Source: an uncultured Adlercreutzia sp. (GTDB taxonomy: Bacteria; Actinomycetota; Coriobacteriia; Coriobacteriales; Eggerthellaceae). From it: a DNA stretch of 64,000 bases. Below the pieces are notes generated by a model. It was given only the letters and a program-made list of their open reading frames with translations, ran no database searches and was not told the origin of the DNA. Of this stretch, positions 34,854-43,131 are shown piece after piece. The number at the start of each line of letters is the position of its first letter. Positions within the stretch are counted from its first letter, which is position 1. The translations under genes and the position numbers were made by a program. The stretch covers positions 1 to 64,000 of the forward strand of contig CAJUSP010000007.1 of the NCBI GenBank assembly GCA_910589165.1, read 5' to 3'.

Positions 34854-36200
34854 CTACTCAGCGGGCTGCTCCGCAGGCTGGTCGCCCTCGGCAGCACCTT
34901 CGGCGCCGTCGCCCTCGGCAGCAGCGTCAGCCGCTTCGCCTTCCAGTTCGTCGGCCGCATCGGCAGCCTCGCCCTCGGCACCTTCGGCACCCTCCTCGAC
35001 GCCCTCGGCTACCGGCTCATCGGCGCTTTCGCCCTCGGCAGCCTCGGCCGCAGCGGCCAAGTCTTCCTCGGTGATGGGGTTGCCCTCGGCATCGAGCATG
35101 GTCACGTCCTCGCTGGAGGCGGTAGTATCGCCCTCTTCATCAGACGTCTCGTAGTTCGCCATGTCCACGTAGTAGGGCAGTCCCTCGGGCATGTCGTTGA
35201 TAACAATGTCAGCACCCTCGCGCTGCTCCTCGAGCCAGGTGTAGTAAGCCTGCGACTCGTTGGAAGACTGCAGCGTGGCGCGAATGGCATCCTGGAACTC
35301 GGTGGGCAGCTCGTCGAGGCTCGTCAGCTCGGTAGGAGCCGCGAACTCGTCGGTGCACTCGATGATGTGAATGCCGTAGGTGCTGGTCACCAGGCCGCTC
35401 ACCTCGCCCGGCTCAAGCTCGGCCAGGGCCGTGGTGTACTCGGTGACAAAGTTGGAAAGACGATCCCAGCCTACGTTGCCGCCGTCCTCGGCGCTGCCGG
35501 TGTCCTTGGAATAGGACTGCGCGGCCGTGGCGAAATCGAGCTCGCCGGCGTTAATCTTGTCGAGCACTTCCTGGGCCTGGGCCTCGTCGGACGCCTCGAA
35601 CAGAATATGGGACGACTTCTTGGCCCCGTCGTAGGACGACACGTAGGTCTGCGCGGCCTCGAGCAGCTCCTCGTCGGTGGGCTCGGTGGCATCGGCGGCC
35701 ACCTGGTTGCGCAGCTGCTCGGAAATGAGCGACAGCTCGATGTTCTCGCGGTACTCGTCCTCGGTGAGTCCCACGGCCTCGAGTGCCGTGGCCCACGCCT
35801 CGTCGGAGTCGTAGTGGCCGCGCATGGTTTCCACGTACTGGTTCACTTCGTCGGAGTCGGGCTGAATGCCAAGCGCCTCGCCGCCCTGCTTCACCAGCTC
35901 CTGGTCGATGTAGGAGTTCAGAATCTCCTCGCGCACCGTTTCGGGCGTGTAGTCGTTGGTGGCAAGCCACTCGCCCCACGCCTCCTCCTCGGTGAGGGCC
36001 ATCTGCGCGCGGATGTCCTGAATGGCCTGGGTAACGGTGTCTTCCTGAATTTCCACGCCGTTAACCGTGGCAGCCACGCCTCCGGTGTACTTGGGAGCCT
36101 CGCTTCCCGAGGTGCCCTCGGAGCATCCGACGATGCCCAGGGCGCACACGGCAGCCAGTCCCACGGAAGCCAGCGATTTCGCGAGAGAGAGCTTCTTCAT
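34854..36200 (-). CDS. Peptidyl-prolyl isomerase lipoprotein (PrsA/SurA-like, parvulin)
   Basis: 448 residues. A signal peptide ends in lipobox LGIVGC. Residues ~40-180 are a SurA_N-type chaperone region with VAATVNGVEIQ. A parvulin domain follows: KKSSHILFEASDEAQAQEVL, LDFATAAQSYSKD and TSTYGIHIIECTD. The C-terminal ~80 residues are Ala/Glu-rich, low complexity and acidic. It should fold secreted proteins outside the membrane. Confidence 0.9.
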   Translation of the reverse strand: MKKLSLAKSLASVGLAAVCALGIVGCSEGTSGSEAPKYTGGVAATVNGVEIQEDTVTQAIQDIRAQMALTEEEAWGEWLATNDYTPETVREEILNSYIDQELVKQGGEALGIQPDSDEVNQYVETMRGHYDSDEAWATALEAVGLTEDEYRENIELSLISEQLRNQVAADATEPTDEELLEAAQTYVSSYDGAKKSSHILFEASDEAQAQEVLDKINAGELDFATAAQSYSKDTGSAEDGGNVGWDRLSNFVTEYTTALAELEPGEVSGLVTSTYGIHIIECTDEFAAPTELTSLDELPTEFQDAIRATLQSSNESQAYYTWLEEQREGADIVINDMPEGLPYYVDMANYETSDEEGDTTASSEDVTMLDAEGNPITEEDLAAAAEAAEGESADEPVAEGVEEGAEGAEGEAADAADELEGEAADAAAEGDGAEGAAEGDQPAEQPAE

Positions 36201-36369
36201 ACGTACCTTTCCTCACAGATGACGGGCCTGGCTCGTCTCGGTTTGTCGTGCGTTTTTGAGACAGGTCCCGATGATTTCGTAAGGCATTTTCGCACGGTCA
36301 ACGGCACGGTAACAGCCATCGCACAATTTGCCCACTTTAGAATCACACTCTGTCAATGAGAAAAGAAAG

Positions 36370-36407
36370 AAACCCCACGTCAACGCTGAGTAATTGACGC
36401 AGGGTTT
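36370..36407 (-). terminator. Terminator of typA
   Basis: AAACCCCACGTCAA and TTGACGCAGGGTTT arms with one mismatch. On the minus strand TTTCTTTCTTTT follows. Confidence 0.85.
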
Positions 36408-36414
36408 GTGCTAG

Positions 36415-38226
36415 TTACTTCTTGGCGGCCTTCTTGCGGTCGGTGGCGGAAAGCAGGCGCTTGCGCAGGCGAATGGACTGCGGGGTCACCTCTACCAGCT
36501 CGTCGTCCTCGATGTACTCGAGCGCCTCTTCCAAGGTGAACGTGATGGGCGGCGTCAGCTGGATGGCCTTGTCCGCCGAGCTGGAACGCTGGTTGCCCAG
36601 GTTCTTCGTCTTCTCGACGTTCACCACCATGTCGCCTTCCTTGGCCGACTCGCCAACGATCATGCCCTCGTAGCACTCGTCGCCCGGGCCCACGAACAAG
36701 CGCCCACGCTCCTGCAGCGTATCGAGCGCATAGGCCACCGCCTTGCCGGTGGACATGGCAATCATGCCGCCGTTCTTGCGCCCGGCCATCTCGCCGGAAT
36801 AGGGGCCGTACTCCTTGAAGTGGTGGAACAGCACCGCCTCGCCGTGGGTGGCGTTCAGGATGCGGGTCTTCAGCCCCATGGTGCCGCGCGACGGGATGCG
36901 GAACGTCAGGTGCGTCATGGTCTCGTCGGACGCCATGTCCTCCATGATGCCGCCAGCGGTGCCCATGACCTCGATGGCCTTGCCCGCGTAGTCGTTGGGC
37001 ACGTCCACCGTGGCTTCCTCGATGGGTTCCAGCTTGCTGCCATCGGCAGCCTTCTTGTACACCACGCGCGGGCGGCCCACCTGGAACTCGAAGCCCTCGC
37101 GTCGCATCGTCTCCATGAGCACGCTCAGATGCAGCACGCCGCGACCGGCCACCTCGATGCCGCTCTTGTCCTCAAGCTCGTTGATGCGCATGGAGATGTT
37201 GCTCTCCTTCTCGCGCAGCAGGCGCTCCTTCAGCTGGCGACCGCCGACGATTTCGCCCTCGCGGCCCACGAGCGGGCTCGTGGAAGCTTCGAACACGACG
37301 GCCATGGTGGGCTCTTCCACCTTGATGGCGGCCATTTCCACAGGGTTTTCCGGGTCGGTGATGATGTCGCCGATGTCGGCGTCCTCGATGCCGATGACGG
37401 CCACAATGTCGCCGGCGTCGGCGGCGGTCACCTCGGCCTTGCCCAGGTTCTCGAAGGTGTACACCTTGCGAATCTGCGCGCGGCGCTCGGTGCCGTCGGG
37501 CTTCACCACGAGCACCTGCTCCTTCTCGTGCAGCGTGCCCGACGACAGGCGCCCGACGCCGATGCGGCCCTCGTAGGAGCTATGGTCCACGGTGCACACC
37601 TGCAGGGCCACCGGGCCGTCGATGTCCACCTCGGGGGCGGGAATTTCAGAGAGAATGGTGTCCAGCAGCGGCACCATGTCCATGTTGCCGTCGTCCGGCG
37701 TCATGCGCGCGTAGCCGTTCACAGCCGACGCGTACACCACGGGGAAATCGAGCTGCTCGTCGGAGGCGCCCAGCTCCACCATGAGGTCGAACACCTTGTC
37801 CACGGCACCCTCGGGGTCGGCGTTGGGGCGGTCGATCTTGTTCACCACCACCACAATGCGCAGTCCGCGCTCGAGCGCGTGGGACAGCACGAAGCGGGTC
37901 TGGGGCTTGGGGCCCTCGTAGGCGTCCACAATGAGCAGGGCGCCGTCGGCCATGTTCAGCACGCGTTCCACCTCGCCGCCGAAGTCGGCGTGGCCCGGGG
38001 TGTCGATGACGTTGATCTTCACGCCCTTGTAGGTGATGGAAATGTTCTTGGAAAGAATGGTGATGCCGCGCTCGCGCTCCTGGTCGTTGGAATCGAGCAC
38101 GCGCTCTTCCACCTGCTGGTTCTCGCGGAACACGTGGGACGACCACAGAAGGCGGTCCACCAGGGTGGTCTTGCCGTGGTCGACGTGGGCAATAATGGCA
38201 ACGTTGCGAATGTTCTCTTGCTTCAT
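36415..38226 (-). CDS. typA: Translational GTPase TypA/BipA
   Basis: 603 residues, full length. G1 is IIAHVDHGKTT, the switch region has RERGITILSKN, G3 is DTPGHADFGGEVERVL and G4 is VVNKIDRPNADP. EF-G-like domains III and V and the BipA-specific C-terminal domain follow, ending in a lysine-rich tail. The protein binds 70S ribosomes and supports 50S assembly under stress or cold. Monocistronic with a strong terminator. Confidence 0.97.
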   Translation of the reverse strand: MKQENIRNVAIIAHVDHGKTTLVDRLLWSSHVFRENQQVEERVLDSNDQERERGITILSKNISITYKGVKINVIDTPGHADFGGEVERVLNMADGALLIVDAYEGPKPQTRFVLSHALERGLRIVVVVNKIDRPNADPEGAVDKVFDLMVELGASDEQLDFPVVYASAVNGYARMTPDDGNMDMVPLLDTILSEIPAPEVDIDGPVALQVCTVDHSSYEGRIGVGRLSSGTLHEKEQVLVVKPDGTERRAQIRKVYTFENLGKAEVTAADAGDIVAVIGIEDADIGDIITDPENPVEMAAIKVEEPTMAVVFEASTSPLVGREGEIVGGRQLKERLLREKESNISMRINELEDKSGIEVAGRGVLHLSVLMETMRREGFEFQVGRPRVVYKKAADGSKLEPIEEATVDVPNDYAGKAIEVMGTAGGIMEDMASDETMTHLTFRIPSRGTMGLKTRILNATHGEAVLFHHFKEYGPYSGEMAGRKNGGMIAMSTGKAVAYALDTLQERGRLFVGPGDECYEGMIVGESAKEGDMVVNVEKTKNLGNQRSSSADKAIQLTPPITFTLEEALEYIEDDELVEVTPQSIRLRKRLLSATDRKKAAKK

Positions 38227-38420
38227 GATCTTCTTTCGTTGTACCTCGGTCGGCTGTCTTCGCGCCTCGCACTACCCTCCGCGGGCGCCGCCGTGCTTCC
38301 TCAAGTAAGTTGAGCGCAGCAATTATAGCGTTCGCGCGCGCCGTTCACGGGGAATCCGCAGGGGCGTTCCCCAAGTGGCAACCATTTATTTGTGGAAGAG
38401 GGGCCGCGCGCGGGCGGGCG

Positions 38421-39044
38421 CTACTCGTCGAGCAGGGCCTCGTACTCGCGGCGCTCTTCCGTGAGCTTCGCGAGATGGGCGTTCAACGTGTTCAGGTTCT
38501 TCTGCGCGCCGATGGCCTGCAGCACGCCCCAGATAGTGGCCGGCACGGCGATGGCGGCAATGAAGCCGAAGATGCCGAAGGGACGCCGGATGGTGAAGAG
38601 AGTGGCCACCGCGCCGATGCCGGCCATGGCCAGGCCGTTGCGGCGCTCGTCGGCCACGGTGTCGCGCTGGGCCACCAGCTGGGTGCGGGCGGCGGCGATG
38701 CCGGCCAGACGGGCCTTTATCTCGGCCTCGGTGAGGTATTCCACCTCGACGCCGTCTTCCACTTCCGTCCAGGAACGGGCGGCGCGGCCCGAGGAGGCTC
38801 CCGACGAAGTGCGGGATGCGCGGCCCCCCGACGAGCGACCGCCGCGACCGCCGCCCGAGTTCAGCAGCTCGTAGGCCTCTTGCAGGCGCTTGAACTGCTC
38901 GGTGGCGCGGTTCTGCAGCTTGTCATTGCCCGCGAACTTGTCAGGGTGCAGAATCTGCACCGTCTCGCGGTAGGCGATTTTAATGTCGTCGGCCGTGGCA
39001 TCGTCGTCCAGGCCGAGGATATGCAAGGCTTCACTTCTGTTCAT
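38421..39044 (-). CDS. DnaJ-domain membrane protein
   Basis: 207 residues. The N-terminal J-domain (~1-63) has the HPD motif in ILHPDKF. A Gly/Arg/Ser-rich linker follows, then a short coiled segment (LTEAEIKARLAGIAAA), two adjacent membrane helices and a C-terminal basic tail. It lacks the zinc-finger and substrate domains of DnaJ and so recruits DnaK to a special membrane site. Its start overlaps the end of the CPBP gene by 14 bases, suggesting coupled translation. Confidence 0.85.
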   Translation of the reverse strand: MNRSEALHILGLDDDATADDIKIAYRETVQILHPDKFAGNDKLQNRATEQFKRLQEAYELLNSGGGRGGRSSGGRASRTSSGASSGRAARSWTEVEDGVEVEYLTEAEIKARLAGIAAARTQLVAQRDTVADERRNGLAMAGIGAVATLFTIRRPFGIFGFIAAIAVPATIWGVLQAIGAQKNLNTLNAHLAKLTEERREYEALLDE

Positions 39045-39618
39045 GGGGCCATCCTAGCATGAGCGCACGAGCGCAGGGCACCGCCGCCGCAAAAAGCAGA
39101 ACTGTCGTCACAAGCAGAAGGGGCACGTCTTGCGGGTTGCCGGTCAGGTACGTGGCGGGGAGAGCTCCGGTAGTCATAACTGCGGGAGCCAGGTACGCCA
39201 TGTCGAAGGCGAAATGCGCGGCGATGGGGACACCCAGGGCCAGGTATCGGCGCGGGCCTGGCTGCCAAAAGCGTGGGCTGCGCATCGCAAGCATGGCCAT
39301 AAGCAGACCGAACGATGTTCCCTGAACTACCTTGAGCGCCGCCTGGGCCAGCACCAAGCCGCTCACATCGGGCGGCAGCGGAGAGGAGACCACGTGCATG
39401 AGCCCGAAGACGAAGGAGCTTCCCATGGCCGCCGCGAACGCCGGCCGCTTCGCCCCACGCTCGCGCGCCACGTGCAGACACAGCACCAGCAGTAACCCGC
39501 GGAACACCACTTCTTCCACCACCGCCGCCTCCGCCGAAGCCGCCAGCAGCACCCCGAGCCGCTCCATCAGGATGGCCGCTCCTCCGTCAATCAAAGCAAT
39601 CACCATCCTTCCCTTCAT
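39031..39618 (-). CDS. CPBP-family intramembrane metalloprotease (short)
   Basis: 195 residues. Motif 1 is EEVVFRG, motif 2 FGLMHV and motif 3 AHFAFDM, the CAAX-protease/bacteriocin-processing active site. Motif 1 sits only ~35 residues from the N-terminus, so the one or two helices usually in front are missing; the protein may be 5'-truncated or naturally short. Starts at 39618 and 39606 both lack a well-spaced ribosome-binding site. Confidence 0.75.
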   Translation of the reverse strand: MKGRMVIALIDGGAAILMERLGVLLAASAEAAVVEEVVFRGLLLVLCLHVARERGAKRPAFAAAMGSSFVFGLMHVVSSPLPPDVSGLVLAQAALKVVQGTSFGLLMAMLAMRSPRFWQPGPRRYLALGVPIAAHFAFDMAYLAPAVMTTGALPATYLTGNPQDVPLLLVTTVLLFAAAVPCARALMLGWPHEQK

Positions 39619-39664
39619 CGGTCGAGGGGCGAAAACACCAGTAGGCAGCCCCTATAAATCCTGC

Positions 39665-39670
39665 TATAAT
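39665..39670 (+). promoter_or_regulatory. -10 element of the candidate antitoxin RNA
   Basis: Perfect TATAAT about seven bases before the inferred RNA 5' end; a recognisable -35 is lacking. Confidence 0.5.
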
Positions 39671-39675
39671 GCAAA

Positions 39676-39758
39676 GCGATGGATGCCCCGTCTGGCCGGG
39701 CAGCATCAGTTACTTGATTAAGCCGGGACTACTTGGACGGTGGCCCGGCTTCTTCTTT
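39676..39758 (+). ncRNA. Candidate type I antitoxin RNA, convergent to the toxin
   Basis: A promoter-like TATAAT is followed by ~80 bases with no coding frame. There is one stem (GATGC-CCCG / CGGG-GCATC) and then a terminator stem, AAGCCGGG (39720-39727) with CCCGGCTT (39744-39751), followed by CTTCTTTT. The stem also works on the opposite strand and would end the toxin mRNA, so the RNAs overlap at their 3' ends as in par/Fst and TxpA/RatA-type loci. The exact ends are estimates. Confidence 0.55.
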
Positions 39759-39773
39759 TGCCAACACTGTCCG

Positions 39774-39860
39774 TCACTCCTTCCTCACCAGCGCTAGGCC
39801 GATGATTCCGATGACCACAAGCATCATGTCGCACAGGGCAATCACGGTTTGGGTATCCAT
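39774..39860 (-). CDS. 28-residue hydrophobic peptide, putative holin-like type I toxin
   Basis: The peptide starts MDTQTVIALCDMMLVVIG and ends ALVRKE: a short polar start, one membrane helix and a charged end, as in the putative holin-like toxin family. AAAGGAG lies six bases before the ATG. The leader can pair GCAGCT with AGCTGC, placing the ribosome-binding site in a loop, as type I toxins often do. The 3' end runs into the terminator of a convergent RNA 23 bases on. Predicted to insert in the membrane when RNA control is lost. Confidence 0.7.
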   Translation of the reverse strand: MDTQTVIALCDMMLVVIGIIGLALVRKE

Positions 39861-39922
39861 AAGCAGCTCCTTTCGCGAAGCTGCCCGGGGGTGACGGGGC
39901 ACCTTGCCGTATTGTACTACAC

Positions 39923-39928
39923 TATAAT
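39923..39928 (+). promoter_or_regulatory. -10 element for traX-like gene
   Basis: Perfect TATAAT 42 bases before the GTG start of the TraX-family gene. TTGCCG lies only 13 bases upstream, too close for a standard -35. Confidence 0.45.
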
Positions 39929-39970
39929 GGGCTTCATCGGTGTCCTTTCTCGTTTTCTGAAGAGGTTCGC

Positions 39971-40849
39971 GTGAGCTTGCGCCCGTCCATATCGTCGTTT
40001 GCGCTGAAAGTGGCCGCTATTGCGGGCATGACGTGTAACCACGTGGCCAACGTCTTCGCCTTCGCGCTGCCGGGGTGGGCGACGGCGCTGCTGTGCACTT
40101 TCGGTGGCCTCACCTTCCCCGTCATGGCGTTTCTGCTGTGCGAGGGGTATCGGCACACGTCGAACGTGGGCCGCTATGCGATGCGGCTTGCAGCTTTTGC
40201 CGTGGTGGCCCAGGTGCCGTACTCGCTTCTGTGGGGGGCGACGGCCAACGTGCTGGTGACGCTGCTCATGGGCCTGGGGCTTCTGTGGGCCGACGAGCAC
40301 CTGCGCAACCGCGGGCTGTTCGCGCTGATTGTTGTAGCAGGCGTGGCGGCCAGCTGGTTCTGCGACTGGGGCGTTATCGGCCCGGTAATGGTGCTGCTGT
40401 TTTGGAAACTGCGCGAGCGACCGCGCGGCGTTGCGCTCGTTATGCTGGTATCGCTTTTGGCCTTCGGCCTGCCGGCGCTTTCTCTGGTTGCCGACGAATA
40501 CGCTGCAGCGGAAACTCCCGGGGCCTCCCCCGCCGTCGAGCAGCTCTTCGGCACGACGGCCCCCTCTGCCACGGCGGTTGAGGAACTCGCGGTGGAGTCA
40601 CCGAACGCCGTAAGCAAGGGCTTGGAAGTCGCAGGGCAAACGACCGCGCATCCCACGTTCACCGTAACGGACGGGGCGCCCCTGGCCGCCGCTTTGGGAA
40701 CCCTCGGCTACGCGACCGTGGGGTTCGGCCTGGCCGCGCTGCTCATGCTGAAATACAACGGGCGCCGTGGGCGCCCGTTGAAGTGGTTCTTCTACTTATA
40801 TTACCCCGCGCACCTTCTCGTGCTGTGGGGCCTCGCCCAACTCTTGTGA
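39971..40849 (+). CDS. TraX-family membrane acyltransferase-like protein
   Basis: 292 residues with about eight to nine membrane helices. The N-terminal FALKVAAIAGMTCNHVANVF and FPVMAFLLCEGYRHTSN are conserved TraX segments; the final YYPAHLLVLWGLAQLL helix closes the fold. F-plasmid TraX acetylates pilin, but chromosomal relatives probably modify other surface molecules. A ~70-residue polar loop (residues ~175-240) is an insertion relative to the helical core. The start is GTG after GAAGAGG. No conjugation genes are nearby. Confidence 0.85.
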   Translation: MSLRPSISSFALKVAAIAGMTCNHVANVFAFALPGWATALLCTFGGLTFPVMAFLLCEGYRHTSNVGRYAMRLAAFAVVAQVPYSLLWGATANVLVTLLMGLGLLWADEHLRNRGLFALIVVAGVAASWFCDWGVIGPVMVLLFWKLRERPRGVALVMLVSLLAFGLPALSLVADEYAAAETPGASPAVEQLFGTTAPSATAVEELAVESPNAVSKGLEVAGQTTAHPTFTVTDGAPLAAALGTLGYATVGFGLAALLMLKYNGRRGRPLKWFFYLYYPAHLLVLWGLAQLL

Positions 40850-40865
40850 GCTTACGCCAAGTTCT

Positions 40866-42233
40866 TTAGTACAGCTGGCGACTCGCGCCAGGCACGGCTG
40901 CCGTTGTCTCGGCGGGCGCAGTCACGCCCAGCACCTCGGCCTCGAAGGAGGCCAGCTTGTGCGACATCAGCAGGCGGCGGCGCACGGCGATAACGCCCCA
41001 CAGCGCCGTACCGATGGCACCGAGCCCTGCCACCCACGGAGCCGGGTCGACCGGCGCGTCGAAGGCGCCCATGGGCACTTCCTCATCGGCGATGGGCACG
41101 CCCGAGCAGTCGGCCAAGGGAGTCTTCTCGGCAGCGCGAGCGGCCATAGGCACCGCGTCGTCGAGCACTTCCTCGGTAACGGCCTCGTCGGTCGTTGCTG
41201 CTTCCGTCGTATCCGCGGGCGCAGAAACCGTCGTGCGCTCGCCAGACGAGAAGCCATTCGAACGCGGCGAAGACGCCGTATTCGCAGAGCTCAGGTTAGC
41301 CTGCGGGCGCGTGGCCTGAGGTGCGGTAAACGAGATTGCGGGAATCTCCGGCGTGGAGGCGTCGGCCTTCGGGACGCTCGGCTGCTCGGGGTTCGCGGGC
41401 TGGTTCGGCTCGGCCGGATCCTCGGGCTCTACGACGGGCGGGTTCGGCTCTTCGCCATTGCCGTCGTCGCCCTCGCCCGGGTTCGTCGTCGCGCCGCCGC
41501 CCGGCTCGCCCTCATCGGAACCGTCGTCCTTCGGGGCGGTCAGCTCCAGCGTGCCATCCAGATGCCAGGCCGGCGTGCCGTTCTCAACGTAATCGGTGGC
41601 ACCGTCATCCACTTTGAGAGCCGTCCACTCGGCCTCGGCCACCAGCTCGGCCAGCGCCGCGTTCGGTTCGTGAGAATCAAGGTTCTTCAGTGCCTCCCGA
41701 ATAGCCGGCAGCACATCGCTTACGTTCACAACCTTCGCGTCCGCCATGAGCGGAAGCTCCAGCTTGACAACACCCACCGTGCACCAGCCGTCGGCGTTGC
41801 TCACCGTGAGTCCCAGCGACTCGGCGACTTCTTCCACATCACCCGTCAGCCGCAGGTACACGTACACGTTCTGAGCCTCAAGAGCCGACTCTACCTTTTC
41901 GGCGGGTTTCTCGGAGGGCTCGCCTTCGGAAGGCTCGGTCGTACCAGTCTCGCCAGCCGCATCCAGCGTGTCAGTCGTACTGGTCGAATCCGCCAAGGCT
42001 TCGCCATCCAATGGCTCCTCAGCCGCAACCGCCAGCTCCGTCGCCGTCGTCGGGTCGACCAAGGCCGCCCCATCGATCTCCTCGGCAAGCGCCACGCCCG
42101 CCGACATGCTCGCGCACAGCACCGCAGCAGCAGCGGCAAGCGCGCCCGCACAGACCTTCCCGAAGGGTTCATTCTTAAGAGAAACAAGTTGCGTGATGGG
42201 CCCCATGAGCACCGCCCGCTTCCTCTCGTCCAT
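40866..42233 (-). CDS. Secreted surface protein with PMGAFD C-terminal membrane tail
   Basis: 455 residues. A signal region ends VALAEEID. A Thr/Glu/Ala-rich stretch leads to a folded region (~residues 85-200, VYVYLRLTGDVEEVAESLG), then a long Gly/Pro/Glu/Asn-rich linker. The C-terminus has VPMGAFDAPVDPAPW, a membrane helix, VRRRLLMSHK and a short cytosolic tail with FEAEVLGV. The same tail pattern ends the protein at 62797. There is no LPXTG motif. The start could be the ATG at 42206. Confidence 0.75.
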   Translation of the reverse strand: MDERKRAVLMGPITQLVSLKNEPFGKVCAGALAAAAAVLCASMSAGVALAEEIDGAALVDPTTATELAVAAEEPLDGEALADSTSTTDTLDAAGETGTTEPSEGEPSEKPAEKVESALEAQNVYVYLRLTGDVEEVAESLGLTVSNADGWCTVGVVKLELPLMADAKVVNVSDVLPAIREALKNLDSHEPNAALAELVAEAEWTALKVDDGATDYVENGTPAWHLDGTLELTAPKDDGSDEGEPGGGATTNPGEGDDGNGEEPNPPVVEPEDPAEPNQPANPEQPSVPKADASTPEIPAISFTAPQATRPQANLSSANTASSPRSNGFSSGERTTVSAPADTTEAATTDEAVTEEVLDDAVPMAARAAEKTPLADCSGVPIADEEVPMGAFDAPVDPAPWVAGLGAIGTALWGVIAVRRRLLMSHKLASFEAEVLGVTAPAETTAAVPGASRQLY

Positions 42234-42296
42234 AGCGATAGTTACAGATGCTGCTATTCTACCAAAACCCTGGGTTTATGTCAGCTTGTCAACAAA

Positions 42297-42328
42297 AAGC
42301 CCCAAGGCGAACGCGCGCCTCGGGGCTT
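42297..42328 (-). terminator. Terminator of the PspA operon
   Basis: AAGCCCC and GGGGCTT outer arms with an inner AAGGCG/CGCCT stem. TTTTTG follows on the minus strand. Confidence 0.85.
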
Positions 42329-42353
42329 CGGTGGTTGGGGGCTCGGGCCGTTG

Positions 42354-43037
42354 CTACTCCAGGCCCATTTCCTTCTTCAGGCGGGCGAGGTCGTCGTCTA
42401 CGGCGGCGGTGACGCCGGCTTGCTCGTACTTCTTCTCGAGCTCGGCCGTGGGGTCGGCCGGCTTCTCGGACAGCTCGGCGACGGCGTTGGCGCGGTCGAG
42501 CATCTCGTCGGCCTTGGCCTCCATGCGGTCGAACGCGCTGCGGGCGCCCTCGGCGCGATCGCCGGCCGAGGTCATGTCGTTCACCTTGGCCTGGGTCTTC
42601 GCCACGGCGGCCTTGGCCTTGATGGTGGCCTTGCGAGCGTTCAGCTCCTCGATGTCTTTCACCAGCTTGTCGTGCATCAGGCGCATCTTGTCGGCGTTGG
42701 CTTTCGCGCCCTCGTAGGCGATGGTCAGGCCCTCGGTGCGGCCAGCCAGCTCCTGCTTCTTCGCCAGGAACGTGCGGGCATCGCCCTCGTTGCCGGCGGC
42801 GAGCGCCTTCTTCGCCAGATCCTCGTACTTGGCCATTTCGGCCATGTTGTCGTCCACCAGTTTCTTCGTGCGCTTTTCCTCGGCCATGACGCCGGCGGTG
42901 GCCTCGCGCACCTCGGCGAGCGACTCGGTCATCTCGCGCAGGTACTGGTCGACCATCTTCTCGGGGTCTTCCGCCTTGTCCAAAAGCTCGTTGATGTTCG
43001 CCTTCACGATGGAGGTGAAGCGGTCCAGAATACCCAT
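42354..43037 (-). CDS. pspA: PspA/IM30-family membrane-stress protein
   Basis: 227 residues, almost wholly alpha-helical coiled coil. The start MGILDRFTSIVKANINELLD is the membrane-binding amphipathic helix, followed by DPEKMVDQYLREMTESLAEV, the family signature. It oligomerises on stressed membranes. GAGGAG precedes the ATG at 43037; an upstream extension to 43223 is not supported. It lies 94 bases after the TPM-domain gene in the same operon. Confidence 0.92.
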   Translation of the reverse strand: MGILDRFTSIVKANINELLDKAEDPEKMVDQYLREMTESLAEVREATAGVMAEEKRTKKLVDDNMAEMAKYEDLAKKALAAGNEGDARTFLAKKQELAGRTEGLTIAYEGAKANADKMRLMHDKLVKDIEELNARKATIKAKAAVAKTQAKVNDMTSAGDRAEGARSAFDRMEAKADEMLDRANAVAELSEKPADPTAELEKKYEQAGVTAAVDDDLARLKKEMGLE

Positions 43038-43131
43038 GAGGTACTCCTCTCTGGCCTGATCGGCCGGGTTCGTGGCCCTTGCGAGCCGGGGCAACTTCGC
43101 TGGCGCGAAGGTGGTTCCTACAGGCGCGCCG

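Noticed and set aside
34443..36359. Long plus-strand frames opposite the parvulin gene, and similar ones opposite typA (36820-38313), the SEDS-PBP gene (50095-52380) and the aldehyde dehydrogenase (23007-24569)
   Set aside because: All are shadows of well-supported genes on the other strand with no recognisable domains.
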